From contig DASRDP010000036.1 in NCBI GenBank assembly GCA_035652535.1, forward strand, positions 29,009 to 93,008: a stretch of 64,000 bases of DNA, in the 5' to 3' direction. Position numbers and translations under genes: made by a program. The notes under the pieces are model-generated. The model searched no databases. It had not been told where the DNA came from and saw nothing but the letters and a program-made list of their open reading frames with translations. This stretch comes from Chloroflexota bacterium. Its GTDB lineage: Bacteria; Chloroflexota; UBA6077; SHYK01. Below, one piece after another: positions 63,862 to 64,000 of the stretch. Each line of letters opens with the position of its first letter. Position 1 is the first letter of the stretch.

Positions 63862-64000
63862 GTGCGGGGACCGACAGATCCTATACACCCCGGGCGGGAG
63901 CGCTATGCACGGTACGTCGCGGCGCTGTATGAATCGGCGCAGTTCGCATCGGGGGCGGGGATGGAGCGCTATCGGGAATGGTGGCCCTTTGATCCGCCGA
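63862..64000 (+). CDS. Start of an unrecognised gene, cut by the window end
   Basis: From GTG 63862 an open frame runs to the edge with a protein-like composition (PGRERYARYVAALYESAQFA, then GMERYREWWPFDPP). It is divergent from addB, whose start lies 68 bases away. No domain is recognised in the 46 residues seen; an alternative start is the ATG at 63964. Low confidence. Confidence 0.35.
   Translation, partial: MRGPTDPIHPGRERYARYVAALYESAQFASGAGMERYREWWPFDPP

Overview
This is a GC-rich bacterial chromosomal window, densely packed with genes on both strands. It contains no rRNA, tRNA or CRISPR that I can recognise. The gene repertoire suggests an uncultured Chloroflexota-like bacterium: a HrcA/CIRCE-controlled groESL operon, separate gatCAB and accDA operons, a DnaE-type polymerase, many ring-hydroxylating Rieske oxygenases and Asp/Glu-racemase, class II aldolase and VOC family enzymes, a TatA protein with a zinc ribbon, and small-molecule ABC binding proteins. 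This placement is an inference from gene content; no marker was compared to a database.

Layout. 1-930: a REP-associated tyrosine transposase (RAYT) bracketed by two different tandem arrays of the same GC-rich hairpin. 985-4380: a racemase-like protein, a glyoxalase-fold protein and a membrane-anchored degenerate PP2C/beta-propeller protein. 4449-7723: tsaD and the heat-shock operon groES-groEL with a perfect CIRCE operator and a terminator. 7741-11880: a Rieske oxygenase, a soluble histidine kinase/response regulator pair and a second paralogous response regulator. 12044-16989: an MFS exporter, a mercuric-reductase-like flavoprotein, a metallophosphoesterase and a D,D-carboxypeptidase. 17058-26251: solute-binding proteins, a nitrate/sulfonate-type ABC transporter, a PQQ-repeat lipoprotein, a DrrAB-type ABC exporter and TatA. 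26305-32666: GTP-type PEP carboxykinase, an NDH-2 fused to a cyclic-nucleotide-binding domain, an atypical SDR, a LysR regulator and a membrane protein.

32938-36795 holds two consecutive secreted proteins that share an Ig-like module; the second ends in about 260 residues of Tyr/Asn/Gly/Pro-rich low complexity. 36970-40212 is gatCAB; 40473-44144 is dnaE; 44125-44748 is a YfbR-like HD nucleotidase; 44900-48945 is accD-accA followed by an alpha/beta hydrolase lacking its nucleophile and a secreted glycoside hydrolase. 49003-53742 carries a class II aldolase, a VOC protein, an OsmC protein, a second Rieske oxygenase, a CheY-like receiver and a Gfo/Idh/MocA oxidoreductase. 53940-63793 is a DNA-break-processing block: a SbcD/YhaO-like nuclease with a SbcC/YhaN-like ATPase, convergent with an AddB-AddA-like helicase-nuclease pair.

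The most unusual items are the RAYT locus whose 62-bp repeats each contain a copy of the transposase start region, the twin Ig-like/low-complexity secreted proteins, the NDH-2/cNMP fusion, the TatA-zinc ribbon fusion, and a set of enzymes (racemase, SDR, alpha/beta hydrolase, PP2C) whose canonical catalytic residues are missing.
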